Below are positions 16,647-24,661 of a DNA stretch of 38,123 nt, piece after piece. A model generated the notes under the pieces. That model ran no database searches and was not told the origin of the DNA. It worked only from the letters and a program-made list of their open reading frames with translations. The stretch lies in the NCBI GenBank assembly GCA_964649195.1, contig CAZYPK010000033.1, positions 1-38,123 of the forward strand. The letters run 5' to 3'. This DNA is from JTS-RE9 sp964649195. GTDB lineage: Bacteria > Planctomycetota > Phycisphaerae > Phycisphaerales > Phycisphaeraceae. Position 1 is the stretch's first letter. The number at the start of each line of letters is the position of its first letter. The translations under genes were made by a program, and so were the position numbers.

Positions 16647-16673
16647 TGTTTCGCAATTGAAGCCGTCCATGAA

Positions 16674-16700
16674 AACGCCGCGCTCGAGCGCGGCGTTTTT
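16674..16700 (+). terminator. Intrinsic terminator after fae
   Basis: AACGCCGCGC (16674-16683), loop TCGA, GCGCGGCGTT (16688-16697), then T residues. A perfect 10-bp stem with A on the left and T on the right, so it might also act on transcripts from the esterase gene on the other strand. Confidence 0.88.
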
Positions 16701-16772
16701 CATTTTCTCATGCCATCAACCGCCCCTTGCCCCGACGGCTCGGCGGACCTCGCCATCGGGCTTGGGGGTTGT

Positions 16773-16809
16773 TTCAATCTGAAATCATTCAATCTGAAAT
16801 CATTCAATC
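16773..16809. repeat. Short tandem repeat at the esterase stop codon
   Basis: The 15-base unit TTCAATCTGAAATCA occurs twice in full and then partly (TTCAATC). The stop codon of the esterase gene (16800-16802) lies inside it, so repeat expansion may have altered the 3' end of that gene. Confidence 0.6.
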
Positions 16810-18011
16810 GCTTCATGCTCCGTCGAAACCGTCACATCACGCTCATCCTTCACGGTCATGAAAAACACGATGCCCTTCTCCGCAGGCAGTGTCGCCGTGA
16901 TCTTCCCGCCTTCGATCTTCGCTTCGATCGTTTCCCACTTGCGATCCTTCCACACGCCCTGGCCTGTCGTGTAATGCAGCCCCGCCGTCTTGATCGGCAC
17001 TTCTGATTTCACGGTTGCGGTGACGTATGCGCCTTGCCGGTGAATGGTCGAGAGCTGCGCGAACGGCCTGGGTTTTTCCGCGGCAAGATGGCCGTCGATG
17101 AAAAGGCCGATCTCCCTGGGATTCCAGCCCGCTTCGTGGCCGTGCGGCATGCGGACGGTCACGCACAACGTGCGCGGCCCCTTCACCAGTTGATAGCTCT
17201 TCTTGTAGCTGTCGAGCGGATAGGCGAAGTCGTTGGTGCCGTTGACGAAAAGCATGGGCAGTTTCGCGCTCCCCAGCAGGCTTGATGGATCGTAATGTTT
17301 CACCCACAACGCCGTGTGCTGCGGCCCCAACCGTTTGAAGTTGTTGAGCCACGTGCTGTTTTCGTGCAGGAAACCGCAGCCATAGACAGGCACGGCGACC
17401 TTGAAGCGGTGATCGACCCCGCTGACCATGCAGGTGAGGTAGCCGCCCCAGGAGATGCCGGTGAGACCGGTGCGATCGGGATCGACATCCGGCATGGAGC
17501 GCAGCAGCGAATGGGCGCGGATGATGTTGGCGACCGCGTGATAGGTCCAGGCGTTTTTGAGGCCGGTCTTGATGTCCTCGAATTTCTCCTTGTCGCTTTG
17601 ACCGGGGCCGCCATCTGCGAGGCGTTTCTTGTCGGGACCGACGCCGCCCAGGTCCATGGCGATGGCGGCATAACCGCGGTCGGCCCAGAGCCTGCACCAC
17701 TGCGGGAACGCGGTGCCGCCGCCGCCGTGGACGAGCACCATCGCAGGCAGTTTGCCTTGTGGATTCTTCGGCTGGGCGTAGTAGGCGAAGATGCGCGTGG
17801 GCCTGCCCATGTAAGGCTCGCCCTCGTAATGGAGCGATTTCACGCCATCATCGCGCGTTTGATCCCAGGTCATCCTGGGCGCCGCGGACAGGGCCTTCAT
17901 GTCCCACAGATCAGCGGCATTCTCTGCACGCGCCCGGGCCATGCCACCAGGAAATGCAACGAACAAGACGAGTGCCGCGACAACAGAATCCACCAATCGG
18001 CGGTGCAACAT
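16800..18011 (-). CDS. Exported alpha/beta-hydrolase, acetyl xylan esterase-like
   Basis: A 403-residue esterase with a signal peptide (MLHRRLVDSVVAALVLFVAF, cleavage probably after ARARA). The alpha/beta-hydrolase core starts with AMVLVHGGGGTAFPQWCRLW, followed by GYAAIAMDLGGVG, the nucleophile S187 in GLTGISWGGYLTCM, a probable acid D261 in LFVNGTNDFAYPLDSYK and a His in MPHGHEAGW (290 or 292). Residues 310-400 form a C-terminal beta domain. Members of this group in planctomycetes are annotated as acetyl xylan esterases or dienelactone hydrolases; the ester substrate here is not known. GGAG lies 7 bases before the ATG at 18011. No sulfatase or glycoside hydrolase lies beside it. Confidence 0.87.
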   Translation of the reverse strand: MLHRRLVDSVVAALVLFVAFPGGMARARAENAADLWDMKALSAAPRMTWDQTRDDGVKSLHYEGEPYMGRPTRIFAYYAQPKNPQGKLPAMVLVHGGGGTAFPQWCRLWADRGYAAIAMDLGGVGPDKKRLADGGPGQSDKEKFEDIKTGLKNAWTYHAVANIIRAHSLLRSMPDVDPDRTGLTGISWGGYLTCMVSGVDHRFKVAVPVYGCGFLHENSTWLNNFKRLGPQHTALWVKHYDPSSLLGSAKLPMLFVNGTNDFAYPLDSYKKSYQLVKGPRTLCVTVRMPHGHEAGWNPREIGLFIDGHLAAEKPRPFAQLSTIHRQGAYVTATVKSEVPIKTAGLHYTTGQGVWKDRKWETIEAKIEGGKITATLPAEKGIVFFMTVKDERDVTVSTEHEAIE

Positions 18012-18102
18012 GAAAACTCTCCGTCAAAGGAAGAATGAAGGATCAAGCCTGCATCAGACTACCAACTGTCAATGGAATCGTTTCGGCAGGCGGTGCGTTT
18101 TT

Positions 18103-18282
18103 ATAGCCGCGACTCAACGAGTCGCGGACGTGAGCGGCATGAAGGCGTGTGATACCGCGCGGACATTCTCGTGCCTCGATCGATCAGCGGTGGTACCTGA
18201 AAGTTTTCGAGGCCATCGATCACTTGCGCGAATGATCCTCCTTCAGGCTGTTCGCGTCCGCGACTCGTTGAGTCGCGGCTAT
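18103..18282. mobile_element. Family S inverted-repeat element, copy 2 (180 bp)
   Basis: The arms at 18103-18145 and 18240-18282 are 43-base inverted repeats with about four mismatches; each begins ATAGCCGCGACTCAACGAGT on its own strand. The outer 28 bases match perfectly. The arms are the same as at 11716-11899, but the interior is only loosely similar. It fills most of the gap between the divergent esterase and methyltransferase genes. A TA dinucleotide flanks the left end; a target duplication cannot be fixed by eye. Confidence 0.75.
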
Positions 18283-18338
18283 CCATACGGCGTGCGGCCA
18301 CAGTTGCTCGTGACTGCCGATGCGCTACGATGTGTCCC

Positions 18339-18956
18339 ATGCACGACGCCTACCTGCAACCCTACCGCGAACACATCGACCGCCACGGCGTCTCCTTCGA
18401 AGCCACCCTCTGGGCCAACCGCGAAAGCCAGCGCATCCGCTTCAAGACCTTCACCGAGATGTTCGACTTTGGCCAGGCGCGGCTGCTCGATGCGGGATGC
18501 AGCCGGGGCGATTTCGCGGAATACCTGGCGGATCATGACATTCCATACGAACGGTACATCGGCATCGACGGCCTCGAGGAAGTGATCGAACATGCGAGGA
18601 AGCAGGAACTTCCCTTCAGCGAATTTCATTGCGGCGACCTGCTCTCGGATGAAGCCCTGCTGGCGACCGGCTCGCCCGATGTGATCTGCATCTCAGGCAC
18701 GCTCAACACCATGACCGATGCGCAGATGATGAAACTGCTGGAAGGCGCATGGCGTGCCACGGGGCAGTCGCTGCTGTTCAACTTCCTGTCCGACCGCTGC
18801 GGCGCCGCCGCCCCGCCGCAACTGCCGCCGGCCCGCCGCATGAACACATCCAGGCTGATCGACTGGGCCTTGTCACGAAGCTGCGTCGTCACCTTCCGGC
18901 AGGACTATTTCGAAGGCGGCCACGATGCGAGCGTGCTGATGCGCAAAGGGCAGTGA
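18339..18956 (+). CDS. Class I SAM-dependent methyltransferase
   Basis: A 205-residue methyltransferase. Motif I is ARLLDAGCSRGDFAEYLADH, motif II region YIGIDGLEEVIEHARKQ, and DVICISGTLNTMTDAQMMKL and SLLFNFLSDRCG form the following strands. The N-terminal helix (YLQPYREHIDRHGVSFEATL) and the motif SRGD in place of the usual GxGxG tail are typical of small trans-acting methyltransferases in planctomycetes. The substrate is not predictable. The ATG at 18339 (MHDAYLQPY) is preferred; an ATG three codons upstream is possible. No Shine-Dalgarno is evident. Confidence 0.85.
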   Translation: MHDAYLQPYREHIDRHGVSFEATLWANRESQRIRFKTFTEMFDFGQARLLDAGCSRGDFAEYLADHDIPYERYIGIDGLEEVIEHARKQELPFSEFHCGDLLSDEALLATGSPDVICISGTLNTMTDAQMMKLLEGAWRATGQSLLFNFLSDRCGAAAPPQLPPARRMNTSRLIDWALSRSCVVTFRQDYFEGGHDASVLMRKGQ

Positions 18957-18960
18957 GGGG

Positions 18961-19035
18961 ATTTCAAATTTTAGATTTCAAATTTGAGATTTGAGATTTG
19001 AAATCTGAGATTTGAAATTTGAGATTGGGAATTGG
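18961..19035. repeat. AT-rich GATTT/CAAAT repeat tract
   Basis: A run of variants of GATTTCAAATT and GAGATTTGAAAT, many mutually complementary, fills the space between the convergent methyltransferase and Fur-family genes. It is far richer in A and T than its surroundings. Related short tracts lie at 9757-9770, in the core of the element at 19463-19700 and inside mutL (35311-35342). Confidence 0.7.
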
Positions 19036-19047
19036 CCAATCACCTGT

Positions 19048-19419
19048 TCAAGCGCATGCCGGGCAGCGGCCGTAGAAGGTGATCTCGTGGTTTTCGAGTT
19101 TGAAGCCTTTGGGGATGATGGAGGCCAGGTGGCCGACGCAGCCTTCGATGTCGAAGACTTTGCCGCATGTTCTGCAATGAAAATGATGATGATGGCCGAT
19201 GTCCGCCAGTTCGTAGCGCGGCGGGTCGCCGGGCAGTTCGACTGTCTTGAGCCAGCCTTCTTCGATGAGGGCCTTGACGTTGCGATAGACGGTGGCGATG
19301 CCCAGCGTCGGGGCGTCGGCATGGGCTTCCTCGAGCACTTCATGAGGAGCGAGCGGCCGGGCCGCACGGGTGAAAGCCTCGCGAATGGCGCGGCGTTGAT
19401 TCGTTTCGCGTTCGATCAT
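19048..19419 (-). CDS. Fur-family metal-dependent repressor
   Basis: A 123-residue Fur/PerR/Zur-type regulator. The N-terminal winged helix contains PLAPHEVLEEAHADAPTLGI followed by ATVYRNVKALIEEGWLKTVE, with the signature ATVYRNVK. The metal-binding part is ADIGHHHHFHCRTCGKVFDI (HHxHFxCxxCG), and the C-terminal GRCPACA supplies the second Cys pair of the structural zinc site. Which metal or peroxide it senses cannot be told from sequence; the short N-terminus is closer to PerR or Zur than to classic Fur. No regulated neighbour is obvious, although the His-rich lipoprotein/ABC operon 3 kb away is a candidate target. Confidence 0.92.
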   Translation of the reverse strand: MIERETNQRRAIREAFTRAARPLAPHEVLEEAHADAPTLGIATVYRNVKALIEEGWLKTVELPGDPPRYELADIGHHHHFHCRTCGKVFDIEGCVGHLASIIPKGFKLENHEITFYGRCPACA

Positions 19420-19462
19420 CCCGTGATTATAGAGGCCCGGCGCGAATCGATCACCCGCCCTG

Positions 19463-19700
19463 CTCCGCGGAGGCAGGGCCGTTTAATTCTCCGTTGCATC
19501 ACCGGAAAAAAAGCTCCAAATCGCAAACTCCAAATCTCAAACAAACTCGAAAGCGAGCCGAACCGGGCAAAACCGATCCGAATCCGGATTCTGTTTGATT
19601 GCATTTTTTTGTTCTTTGGAACTTGTTTGGAATTTGAATTTTGCCACTTGGAACTTCCGACGAAGTGGGTGCGGAGAATTAAACGCTCCTGTCCGCGGAG
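19463..19700. mobile_element. Inverted-repeat element with AT-rich core (238 bp)
   Basis: The left arm 19463-19493 (CTCCGCGGAGGCAGGGCCGT plus TTAATTCTCCG) and the right arm 19672-19700 are inverted repeats with a few mismatches. The core is markedly AT-rich, with CCAAATCTCAAAC and TTGGAATTTGAATTTTG tracts. The right arm overlaps the last eight codons of the PilZ-REC gene (stop at 19679), so the element ends inside that reading frame. A similar arm (TAAATGCGCCAGTCCGTGG on the minus strand) occurs near 904-924. Confidence 0.65.
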
Positions 19701-20839
19701 GTCACACCCGCCCGGGCCGCCTCGGCGAGGCGGATGAGGGCGGCGATCTGTTCGCCGATGGCCTCCGCCTGCCCCTGTGATTTGCTGAGCACGTGCAGTT
19801 CGTCCGCCGCCGTCTGGATCGGCGCGAAGCCGTAGCCGCCTGCCGCCCCCTTGAGTTCCAGGCTCATGCGCTGCACGACGGCGAATGTCCCGGCTTTTGC
19901 GTGCGCTTCGATCTCCGTCAGTTTCGTTCGCATGTCATCGACGAAGGTCATGATGAGCGGCCGCATCTCCTGGTTCGCCCAGAATGCGCTAAGCAGCGGC
20001 TCAATGACCGGTGCCCCGCTCAGCGCCTGCGAAAGCGCGTTCATCAGGACATCAAGCGGATAAGGCTTCACCAGCACCGTCACCTGCGGGAGCTTGCCGG
20101 CTCCCTTCATCGCTTCCGTCGCCTCATCACCCGTCACCACGATGATCGGCCCGGCATGGCCGGCCAGCCGAACGGACTCGATGATCCTGGCGGGCGTCAA
20201 TTCGGGCAGATCGCCATCGACGAGCAGCACATCGAACCGCTTCTTTTTCAGGTGCTTCACACCTTCCTCCAGACTGGGGCAAACCGTCAGCGCGAGCCCC
20301 TGATGGCGAAGATGGAATCGAAGGAGTTCACGATCGACGATGGAGTCTTCGATGTAAAGCGCCTGGCCTTGCAGAGCCGGAAGCTCGGTGCTGGTCGATG
20401 GCCCGCACGAGGTGTCCACGACCACGTAGTCATCGAGTCGAATCTGCTTGACGAACTGGATGCCGACATCATGCGCCCTGCCGCTGACGTGCCGGCAGCG
20501 CATCACGCGGCCGAAGATGGTGGCCGCGGCGCCGTCGATGGTTTCAAGAAAAAGGCGGCAGGGAGAATTGGGATAGACAAAGGCGCCGTGCAGAAAGCTG
20601 ATGCCTCGCGTGCTCAGATCGCGCGGCCTGACGAGATAACAGGTGGTCGTGCCGCCGGGGTGGGTGATTTCAACGATCAACCCCTGCGACATGTGATAAC
20701 GAAAGCGCGTGCCGATGCGGCGATTGTCGCCATGAAAGTTGGCGTCCTTCGCGTCGAGCCGGGCGATGATGTCGGCCTGCTCGCGTTCGGACAGTCGCAG
20801 CGCGTCCACGTAATTGTCTTTCGATCCCCTGTGCGGCAT
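19679..20839 (-). CDS. PilZ - receiver - HPt-like signalling protein
   Basis: A 386-residue cytoplasmic signalling protein. Residues about 38-140 form a PilZ domain, with both c-di-GMP motifs present: NRRIGTR (39-45) and RDLSTRG (73-79). Residues 158-275 are a receiver domain: ALYIEDSIVDRELLRFHLRH, the phosphoacceptor D208 in VLLVDGDLPEL, T in IIVVTGDE and K258 in VLVKPY. Residues 285-375 resemble a histidine phosphotransfer domain (LELKGAAGGYGFAPIQTAAD), but the phosphoacceptor His expected two residues before LKG is a leucine (about residue 327), so phosphotransfer is unlikely. It probably couples c-di-GMP and phosphorylation to an unknown output. The start at 20839 has GAGG 8 bases upstream. 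The last residues (SADRSV) are encoded by the arm of an inverted-repeat element. Confidence 0.88.
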   Translation of the reverse strand: MPHRGSKDNYVDALRLSEREQADIIARLDAKDANFHGDNRRIGTRFRYHMSQGLIVEITHPGGTTTCYLVRPRDLSTRGISFLHGAFVYPNSPCRLFLETIDGAAATIFGRVMRCRHVSGRAHDVGIQFVKQIRLDDYVVVDTSCGPSTSTELPALQGQALYIEDSIVDRELLRFHLRHQGLALTVCPSLEEGVKHLKKKRFDVLLVDGDLPELTPARIIESVRLAGHAGPIIVVTGDEATEAMKGAGKLPQVTVLVKPYPLDVLMNALSQALSGAPVIEPLLSAFWANQEMRPLIMTFVDDMRTKLTEIEAHAKAGTFAVVQRMSLELKGAAGGYGFAPIQTAADELHVLSKSQGQAEAIGEQIAALIRLAEAARAGVTSADRSV

Positions 20840-20972
20840 GCTCAAATCCTCGCGGTGAAAACAGCCATCCACGGGATTTATCGGCGCATCACAGGAGCGA
20901 CGTGACACCGGAGCGCCACGAATCCAACCCGTTGCGCGGAGGGCCTGATCCGGTGAGCTTGATCCGATCCTT

Positions 20973-21590
20973 TTATAGGACTTGCCTGGCGGGCTGCTTC
21001 CATGTGCCGGTGAAAACCCACTCGCTCAGCGGCTTGCGGCTGCGGGCGGCGGTGTCGCGCGACGCCAGTTCCTGGTCGGCCGCCGTGCCGGGGTCGGCGG
21101 CGTGGCCGATGGCGATGGCGGTCATCGGCTCGTGCGTGGCCGGGATGGCGTAGCCCTGCCGCACGGCGGTGAGGTTCACGCCCGCCATCTGGTGGACCTG
21201 CAAGCCTTCCTGCGCGGCCTGAATGGCGAGGCCCGCCGCGGCCTGGCCCAGGTCGTGCTCCGCGACGCGATTGGGCGTGCCGTTGCGCGTGAATGTCTTG
21301 CAGACCGCGGTGAGCATCAACGCCCCGGCATCCTTCGCCCAGACCTGGTTCGGCTCACCGAGGCAGGCCAGCGCCTTGGCAAACTCCGCCGCATCCTCAC
21401 GCATGGCCAGGATGAAAATCCAGGGCTGCTCGTTGAAGCTCGAAGCGGCCCATCGAGCGGCTTCCAGACATGCAAGCAGTTTTGATTTTTCAATCGTCCG
21501 GGGTTCGAAGACATACGGACTGAATCGCGCGGCGATTGCCGGAAGGACGGGATGATCAGCCTCGGCAACTTTGATCGGATCGCTGGACAT
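20973..21590 (-). CDS. Nitroreductase-family flavoprotein
   Basis: A 205-residue FMN-dependent oxidoreductase of the nitroreductase superfamily. It shows RFSPYVFEPRTIEKSKLLAC, ARWAASSFNEQPWIFILAMR (the SS-N-QPW flavin-binding stretch), HDLGQAAAGLAIQAAQEGLQ, and AIAIGHAADP followed by ASRDTAARSRKPLSEWVF (the usual R-RKPL-E-V end). The physiological substrate is unknown. The start at 21590 (MSSDPIKVAEADH) has GAGG 6 bases upstream; the open frame continues upstream into the repeat at 21676-21713 and that part is not coding. It lies downstream of the deacetylase on the same strand with a repeat in between. Confidence 0.88.
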   Translation of the reverse strand: MSSDPIKVAEADHPVLPAIAARFSPYVFEPRTIEKSKLLACLEAARWAASSFNEQPWIFILAMREDAAEFAKALACLGEPNQVWAKDAGALMLTAVCKTFTRNGTPNRVAEHDLGQAAAGLAIQAAQEGLQVHQMAGVNLTAVRQGYAIPATHEPMTAIAIGHAADPGTAADQELASRDTAARSRKPLSEWVFTGTWKQPARQVL

Positions 21591-21675
21591 GTGAAGCCTC
21601 GCAGGTGGAGAGGAATGGTTCTTGAACGAAGTTGCAACATGATAGGCCACTGGATGACATGAGTGGTGCGCGTCT

Positions 21676-21713
21676 GGGTGGCTGGGGCTGAGTCCGCGAA
21701 GCCCCAGCCACCC
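21676..21713. repeat. Family G element, copy D (compact hairpin)
   Basis: GGGTGGCTGGGG (21676-21687), a 14-base loop CTGAGTCCGCGAAG, then CCCCAGCCACCC (21702-21713). This is the left arm of copy A closed by an immediate inverted end, so the internal body seen in copies A and B is missing. It lies 23 bases beyond the deacetylase stop codon and 85 bases before the nitroreductase start. Confidence 0.7.
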
Positions 21714-21736
21714 AAAACCTTTCACCCCAAAACTTC

Positions 21737-22684
21737 TCAAAGCTTGAACACCGGCACTGGCTGCGCCATCGCCCGCAGTTCATCAAGCGAATCGGCGATC
21801 GCGCCCCACCTGCCGGGTCTGCGCATGATGGCTTCGAGATTTCTCAATGCCGACCTGAGTCCCGTATAGGTGCGAAGTCTGCCCGTGAAACTCAGCGGCA
21901 TTCGCGGCATCTGCGGATCGAACTCCCACGGATGAAAGTAGAGAATGGACGGCCGCCCCTGTTCATCAGCCTGCGTCAGGCCGCGCTTCATGAACCACAG
22001 CGGCAGCAGACGGAAGTATCCCCCGCCCGCCACCGGGAGCTTTCCGCCGCGACTCTTGGCCAGGGGCTTGAGCAGACCGCCGGGCGACCAGGTGAGCGGC
22101 GGCACCTCGAGCAGGCGCGCACCGCCGGGACCTTCCACGATGAACGGCTGATCCGGCGCGCCGGGCACGCCGTACCACGGATGCTTCACCGGAAAAATCG
22201 AGGCGTCATATTCAAAGCCACACTCGGCCAGCACATCAATCGCCCACGCCGTCTGAGGCACCACGCTGAACGTCGGCGCCCGATACCCGATGACCCGGCG
22301 TCCGGCGCCATCCTCAAGCAGCTTCCTGCTGGTGAGCAGATCTTCGCGGAACGAATCGGCATTCAGACGATGCAGCCGATCGTGCATCGTGCCATGACTG
22401 GCGATCTCGTGGCCCGCATCGGCGATGCGGCGGATCATGGCCGGATGACGTTGGGCCACGTGGCCGAGGATGAAAAAGGTGCCCCGCTGCCGGCAACGCT
22501 CGAACAATTCCAGCAGCAGATCGACATTCCGCTCCACCCGGCTGGGCCACCGGTCCCACTGCTCGCGCGCGATGCGGCCATAGGCGGCTTCGATGTGAAA
22601 GTATTCCTCCACATCGATGCTCACGCATCGCAGCGGAGAGGCGACAACAGGCGCGGCACTGAGGGTATGAGTCGATTCCGGCAT
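21737..22684 (-). CDS. XrtA-type polysaccharide deacetylase (DUF3473)
   Basis: A 315-residue polysaccharide deacetylase of the group found with exosortase/PEP-CTERM exopolysaccharide loci. CVSIDVEEYFH carries the first catalytic Asp, GTFFILGHVAQRHPAMIRRI and EIASHGTMHDRLH supply the H-x3-H zinc ligands, and IGYRAPTFSVVPQTAWAIDV and YFHPWEFDP complete the fold. The C-terminal DUF3473 part ends near GALRNLEAIM-like RSALRNLEAIMRRPG. It has no signal peptide. The start at 22684 is preferred because GGAG lies 6 bases upstream; an ATG at 22702 is the alternative. No exosortase or polysaccharide synthesis genes are in the window, so its partner locus must be elsewhere. Confidence 0.9.
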   Translation of the reverse strand: MPESTHTLSAAPVVASPLRCVSIDVEEYFHIEAAYGRIAREQWDRWPSRVERNVDLLLELFERCRQRGTFFILGHVAQRHPAMIRRIADAGHEIASHGTMHDRLHRLNADSFREDLLTSRKLLEDGAGRRVIGYRAPTFSVVPQTAWAIDVLAECGFEYDASIFPVKHPWYGVPGAPDQPFIVEGPGGARLLEVPPLTWSPGGLLKPLAKSRGGKLPVAGGGYFRLLPLWFMKRGLTQADEQGRPSILYFHPWEFDPQMPRMPLSFTGRLRTYTGLRSALRNLEAIMRRPGRWGAIADSLDELRAMAQPVPVFKL

Positions 22685-22743
22685 CACATGCTCCGCGATC
22701 ATTATCGACCACCGGCGTCAGGTGATTGATCCGTCCCGGCCGA

Positions 22744-23274
22744 TCATTTCTTCGCCGTCGGCTTGAAGCTGAACTTCACATCCTTGTAGGTCGCGCCTTT
22801 GACGGTGATGCTTTTGATGATGCCGTCGAATGCTGACAAGCCCTTGAGGTCATCCACACCGATCTCGAACTGCGAAGTGTCCCCGACCTTTTCTCCTGTG
22901 TTCTCATTGGCCACGGCGGTGAGCTTCAGCGTGAAATCCTCCTGCCCCTTGTCCTTCACAGCGGCCTTCGATGCGAAGATCACCAGTTCAACCTCCGGCT
23001 GCGCTATTTTCGCGGCATTCTCCGCATGGGCATCGAGCACGTAGAGTGCGAACACCTTGCGATCCACATCGAGGACCAGCTCGACATTCGCCTCGTGATC
23101 GCCCAGTTCGACCAGCGTGCCGCCGCGCGGCGCTTCGTGAACGTGGCCATGATCATCATGACCGTGATCCTTGTGATCGTGATCCTTATGCGCATGATCC
23201 TTGTGATCGCCGCCGCAGGCGGAAAGCAAGGCAACAGCGACGAAACCCGCGATGAGCGTGATGATGTTTTTCAT
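22744..23274 (-). CDS. Histidine-rich lipoprotein, probable metal binder
   Basis: A 176-residue lipoprotein. The N-terminus MKNIITLIAGFVAVALLSAC has a lipobox (LSAC), and directly after it comes a His/Asp/Lys-rich stretch (GGDHKDHAHKDHDHKDHGHD, then DHGHVHE; about 14 His in 33 residues). Such tracts bind zinc, nickel or copper. The remaining residues (about 55-176) look like a small beta domain: GGTLVELGDHEANVELVLDV, FALYVLDAHAENA, FTLKLTAVANENTG, FEIGVDDLKGLSAFDG. The start at 23274 has TTGGAG 8 bases upstream. It follows an FtsX-type permease and ABC ATPase on the same strand, 112 bases downstream across an AGCTGAAAGCTGA repeat, which suggests a functional set in metal handling. That role is inferred. 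Confidence 0.85.
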   Translation of the reverse strand: MKNIITLIAGFVAVALLSACGGDHKDHAHKDHDHKDHGHDDHGHVHEAPRGGTLVELGDHEANVELVLDVDRKVFALYVLDAHAENAAKIAQPEVELVIFASKAAVKDKGQEDFTLKLTAVANENTGEKVGDTSQFEIGVDDLKGLSAFDGIIKSITVKGATYKDVKFSFKPTAKK

Positions 23275-23345
23275 ATCGATGACTCCAATGGCAATCCAAT
23301 TTCCTGTAACCAAATAATGCCCAAAAATCCTTGCGTGAAACTCAA

Positions 23346-23384
23346 GGCTGAAAGCTGACGGCTGATAGCTGAAAGCTGAAAGCT
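23346..23384. repeat. AGCTGAAAGCTGA-type repeat tract
   Basis: Variants of AGCTGAAAGCTGA and CGGCTGATAGCTGA follow each other between the permease stop codon (23387) and the lipoprotein gene. It forms no GC-rich stem. Tracts like this are frequent intergenic filler in related genomes (recalled, not checked). Confidence 0.5.
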
Positions 23385-23386
23385 TC

Positions 23387-24661
23387 CTACGATGTCGGCA
23401 GCAGATTGGTTGCGACATCGGTCGCATAGGCTTTCCATGCGGGCACGATGCCGACCAGGGCGCCCAGCAGCGTCATACCGACGGGGGTCAGACGCAAGGC
23501 ATCGTGGTAAGCCGTGACATCGAGCACGACGCCCGCCTTGGCACGCACGATGCTTGCCGCCACACCGAGGAGCACCGCATAGACGACATATCCCAGCAGC
23601 GATCCCAGCGCGGCAATCGTGGCGGACTCGGCGACGATCGCGGTGAACACCACCGATCGCTTCGCCCCCAGCGCCCGCAGGATGGCAAACTCCCGGCGGC
23701 GCTCGTTCATCGTGTTGTAGATGCTCGCCAGAATCGCGGCGCCGGCGACGATCGCCACGAGGTAGGCCACGAACTCCAGCACCTGGTTCGCCCACGCGAT
23801 CTTGTAGAACAAATCCGCCATCACCTTGCCGATGGGCCACGCCAGGGTTCGGATCGTGCCCTGCCGATTCATCTCGACATCGAGCGATGCGCCCGATCCG
23901 CCGCTGCGGAGTTTGAGCATCACGGCGCTGACTTCCTTGTACTCATCGGGAATGGCGACGCCGGGCTTGATCTCGATGATCCTGCCGGTGCGCCTGTCGC
24001 GCGGCTCGTGGCCGGCCATGCGGTAGTAGCCTTCCAGCGGAATCCAGATGACGCGATCGATCGGCGTGCCCGTCGGCTTGAGCACGCCGGTGACGACGAA
24101 CTCCGTCGAGTGCTGCGCGGAGGCGTCGTAAGTCAGACCGTGGTAGGTGTTGAAGGTGGAGCCGTATTTCAGATCGGTCTTCTGCGCCACCATGCTGCCG
24201 ATGACCGCTTCGCCGTACTCCTCGCGGAACATGCGGCCATCGTTCTCGAACTCCAGTTTCCGCTGCCGGCCGAAGGTGTATTCGCGGAAGAATTCCCCGG
24301 TCGTGCCGACCACGCGATAGCCTTTGTAGTTGTCGCCGACCGCGTAAGGAATCGCCCATCGCACGCGCGGATCGCGCTTGATGGCCAGGTAGCTGGAGTA
24401 GGGAATGTTGCCGGGCGAGGTTTCCAGGTGAAAGACGCTGTTGAGCACGAGCTGAAGCTGGCTGCCCCGTGCGCCGAGCACCGCATCGAAGCCGGTCGCG
24501 CCGCTGGTGAAGGCGTTGTGCGTCTGCTGCTTGATGCTGAAGACGGACATGAGCAGGCCGGCCGCCAGGGCGACGGAGATGATCGTGACCAGTGACGACA
24601 GCGCATGCTGCCGCAGACTGCGGCGGACCATGAGGAAGATGGCGGAGAACTGTGAAATCAC
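23387..24661 (-). CDS. FtsX-type ABC transporter permease
   Basis: A 424-residue permease of the MacB/LolC/FtsX superfamily. One N-terminal membrane helix (HALSSLVTIISVALAAGLLM) precedes a large periplasmic domain (about residues 45-280), then three helices follow: VLEFVAYLVAIVAGAAILAS, AESATIAALGSLLGYVVYAV and RLTPVGMTLLGALVGIVPAW. Between them lies the conserved MNERRREFAILRALGAKRSV. Proteins of this type often pull lipoproteins or small molecules across the periplasm rather than importing solutes. The start is a GTG at 24661 that overlaps the TGA stop of the ATPase gene (GTGA), so the two are translationally coupled. A His-rich lipoprotein gene follows. Confidence 0.92.
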   Translation of the reverse strand: MISQFSAIFLMVRRSLRQHALSSLVTIISVALAAGLLMSVFSIKQQTHNAFTSGATGFDAVLGARGSQLQLVLNSVFHLETSPGNIPYSSYLAIKRDPRVRWAIPYAVGDNYKGYRVVGTTGEFFREYTFGRQRKLEFENDGRMFREEYGEAVIGSMVAQKTDLKYGSTFNTYHGLTYDASAQHSTEFVVTGVLKPTGTPIDRVIWIPLEGYYRMAGHEPRDRRTGRIIEIKPGVAIPDEYKEVSAVMLKLRSGGSGASLDVEMNRQGTIRTLAWPIGKVMADLFYKIAWANQVLEFVAYLVAIVAGAAILASIYNTMNERRREFAILRALGAKRSVVFTAIVAESATIAALGSLLGYVVYAVLLGVAASIVRAKAGVVLDVTAYHDALRLTPVGMTLLGALVGIVPAWKAYATDVATNLLPTS

